From NCBI GenBank assembly GCA_022842065.1, contig JALHQH010000012.1:1-64000 (forward strand): DNA of 64,000 nucleotides. Direction: 5' to 3'. This stretch comes from Caldilineaceae bacterium (GTDB lineage: Bacteria; Chloroflexota; Anaerolineae; Caldilineales; Caldilineaceae). The translations under genes were made by a program, and so were the position numbers. Below, one piece after another: positions 63,402 through 64,000 of the stretch (positions are counted from its first letter, which is position 1; every line of letters starts with the position of its first letter). Under the pieces are notes generated by a model, which saw only the letters and a program-made list of their open reading frames with translations, made no database searches and was not told where the DNA came from.

Positions 63402-64000
63402 ATGCGACGTGTCGTGCTCATTCAACCCATCCGTGATGGCCGTGTTTTTGGCAAAGCGCCTGGCTCGCCCTATACCCTTATGCGTCTTGCTTCTCTGGTA
63501 CCGGCTGAAATTCCGGTCGAAATCTGGGATGAAAATGTGCGCGATCTAGCGCTAGATACCCTGCGTGATGGTGATCTGGTGGGCATTACATCAATGACGG
63601 TGACGATTGAGCGGGCCGAGCAGATTGCGCGTTACGCCATGAAGCAGGGGGCCGGTGTCGTCTTGGGCGGTGTTCATGCCACCTTGATGCTCGAGCATAG
63701 TCAAACGTTTGCCCATAGTGTGATGGTCGGCGAGGGTTATTTCACCTGGCAACAACTGATGCAGGACTTTGCCGCCGACGGCATCAAAGGGCTGAAACCG
63801 GTTTACACTGATGAGACCTGGGCCGATCTGGCGGGCATTGCCTCGATCAGCGACCGCGTGATCCAGATGGTGGACGAACGCAACCACTACTGGACGCCCT
63901 ATCTGGAGATCACCCGTGGCTGTCCGCGCAACTGCTCGTTTTGCACGGCGATCCGGGTCAGCGGCCGTAAGATGCGTCTGCGGCCGGTCGAGGAAGTAGT
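63402..64000 (+). CDS. B12-binding domain radical SAM protein (truncated by the window end)
   Basis: First ~199 residues of a longer enzyme. The N-terminal cobalamin-binding Rossmann-like domain begins RRVVLIQPIRDGRVFG and contains GVVLGGVHATLMLEH, without the DxHxxG of B12-dependent mutases. The radical SAM cluster CPRNCSFC follows (CxxxCxxC type in RGCPRNCSFCTA). It would cleave S-adenosylmethionine to start a radical methylation, oxidation or ring rearrangement; the product is unknown. GGAGG precedes the ATG. The stop lies beyond 64000. Confidence 0.88.
   Translation, partial: MRRVVLIQPIRDGRVFGKAPGSPYTLMRLASLVPAEIPVEIWDENVRDLALDTLRDGDLVGITSMTVTIERAEQIARYAMKQGAGVVLGGVHATLMLEHSQTFAHSVMVGEGYFTWQQLMQDFAADGIKGLKPVYTDETWADLAGIASISDRVIQMVDERNHYWTPYLEITRGCPRNCSFCTAIRVSGRKMRLRPVEEV

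Overview
The window comes from a bacterial chromosome of moderate GC, most likely a member of the Chloroflexota. That placement is an inference from gene content, not from a marker gene. About 40 genes can be supported, with many fold-back and short-period repeats between them. The centre of interest is a complete type I-D CRISPR-Cas locus (about 37.1-57.1 kb) with an apparent built-in crRNA-like autoregulator.

1-9 kb: a long RecQ-type helicase and a FabF ketosynthase are transcribed divergently from two good promoters. They are followed by a CoA-disulfide-reductase-like flavoprotein, tRNA-Asp(GTC) with promoter and terminator, a YdeI-family protein and an unknown protein behind a full-consensus promoter. 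9-15.8 kb (minus strand): a translationally coupled six-gene operon encodes PqqD-like and HprK-like proteins, three glycosyltransferases and an ABC exporter, probably for a glycosylated surface product. 16-20.6 kb: a small RNA candidate, tyrS, a membrane-anchored formylglycine-generating-enzyme-like protein and a CysQ/inositol-phosphatase-like enzyme. 20.7-27.7 kb: two giant paralogous cell-wall proteins. They share a glycosidase-like domain; one ends in SH3 repeats plus an M23 peptidase, the other in three amidase/PGRP modules. 27.8-35.4 kb: scpA, an eRF1-like protein, clpC, an arginase-family gene and a 34-residue lysine-rich protein.

35.7-50 kb: two WYL regulators flank a short region holding an orphan antitoxin-like gene and two degenerate CRISPR repeats. 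The first cas operon encodes an unknown 111-residue protein, a WYL regulator, Cas10d, Csc2, Csc1 and the helicase Cas3'. A minus-strand TumE/TumA toxin-antitoxin pair comes next, then cas6-cas4-cas1-cas2. 50.47-57.08 kb: a CRISPR array of 63 repeats (hand count) whose leader-distal repeat is split by an IS1182-like element with a frameshifted transposase gene. 57-64 kb: an Nmad3-like protein, an Ada/MGMT-like repair protein, an APC-type transporter, xseB, a DivPAP2 membrane protein and the start of a B12-binding radical-SAM gene.

The most notable observation is at 37111-37360. The two degenerate repeats bracket a short pseudo-spacer whose first 17 nt match, with one mismatch, a site at 37344-37360 just upstream of the first gene of the cas operon. 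That site is preceded by GTT, the PAM type known for I-D systems. This looks like a Cas-regulating crRNA-like RNA (CreR-type) that lets the I-D effector repress its own operon. A palindrome overlapping the predicted -35 box and an operon-encoded WYL protein suggest a second layer of control.
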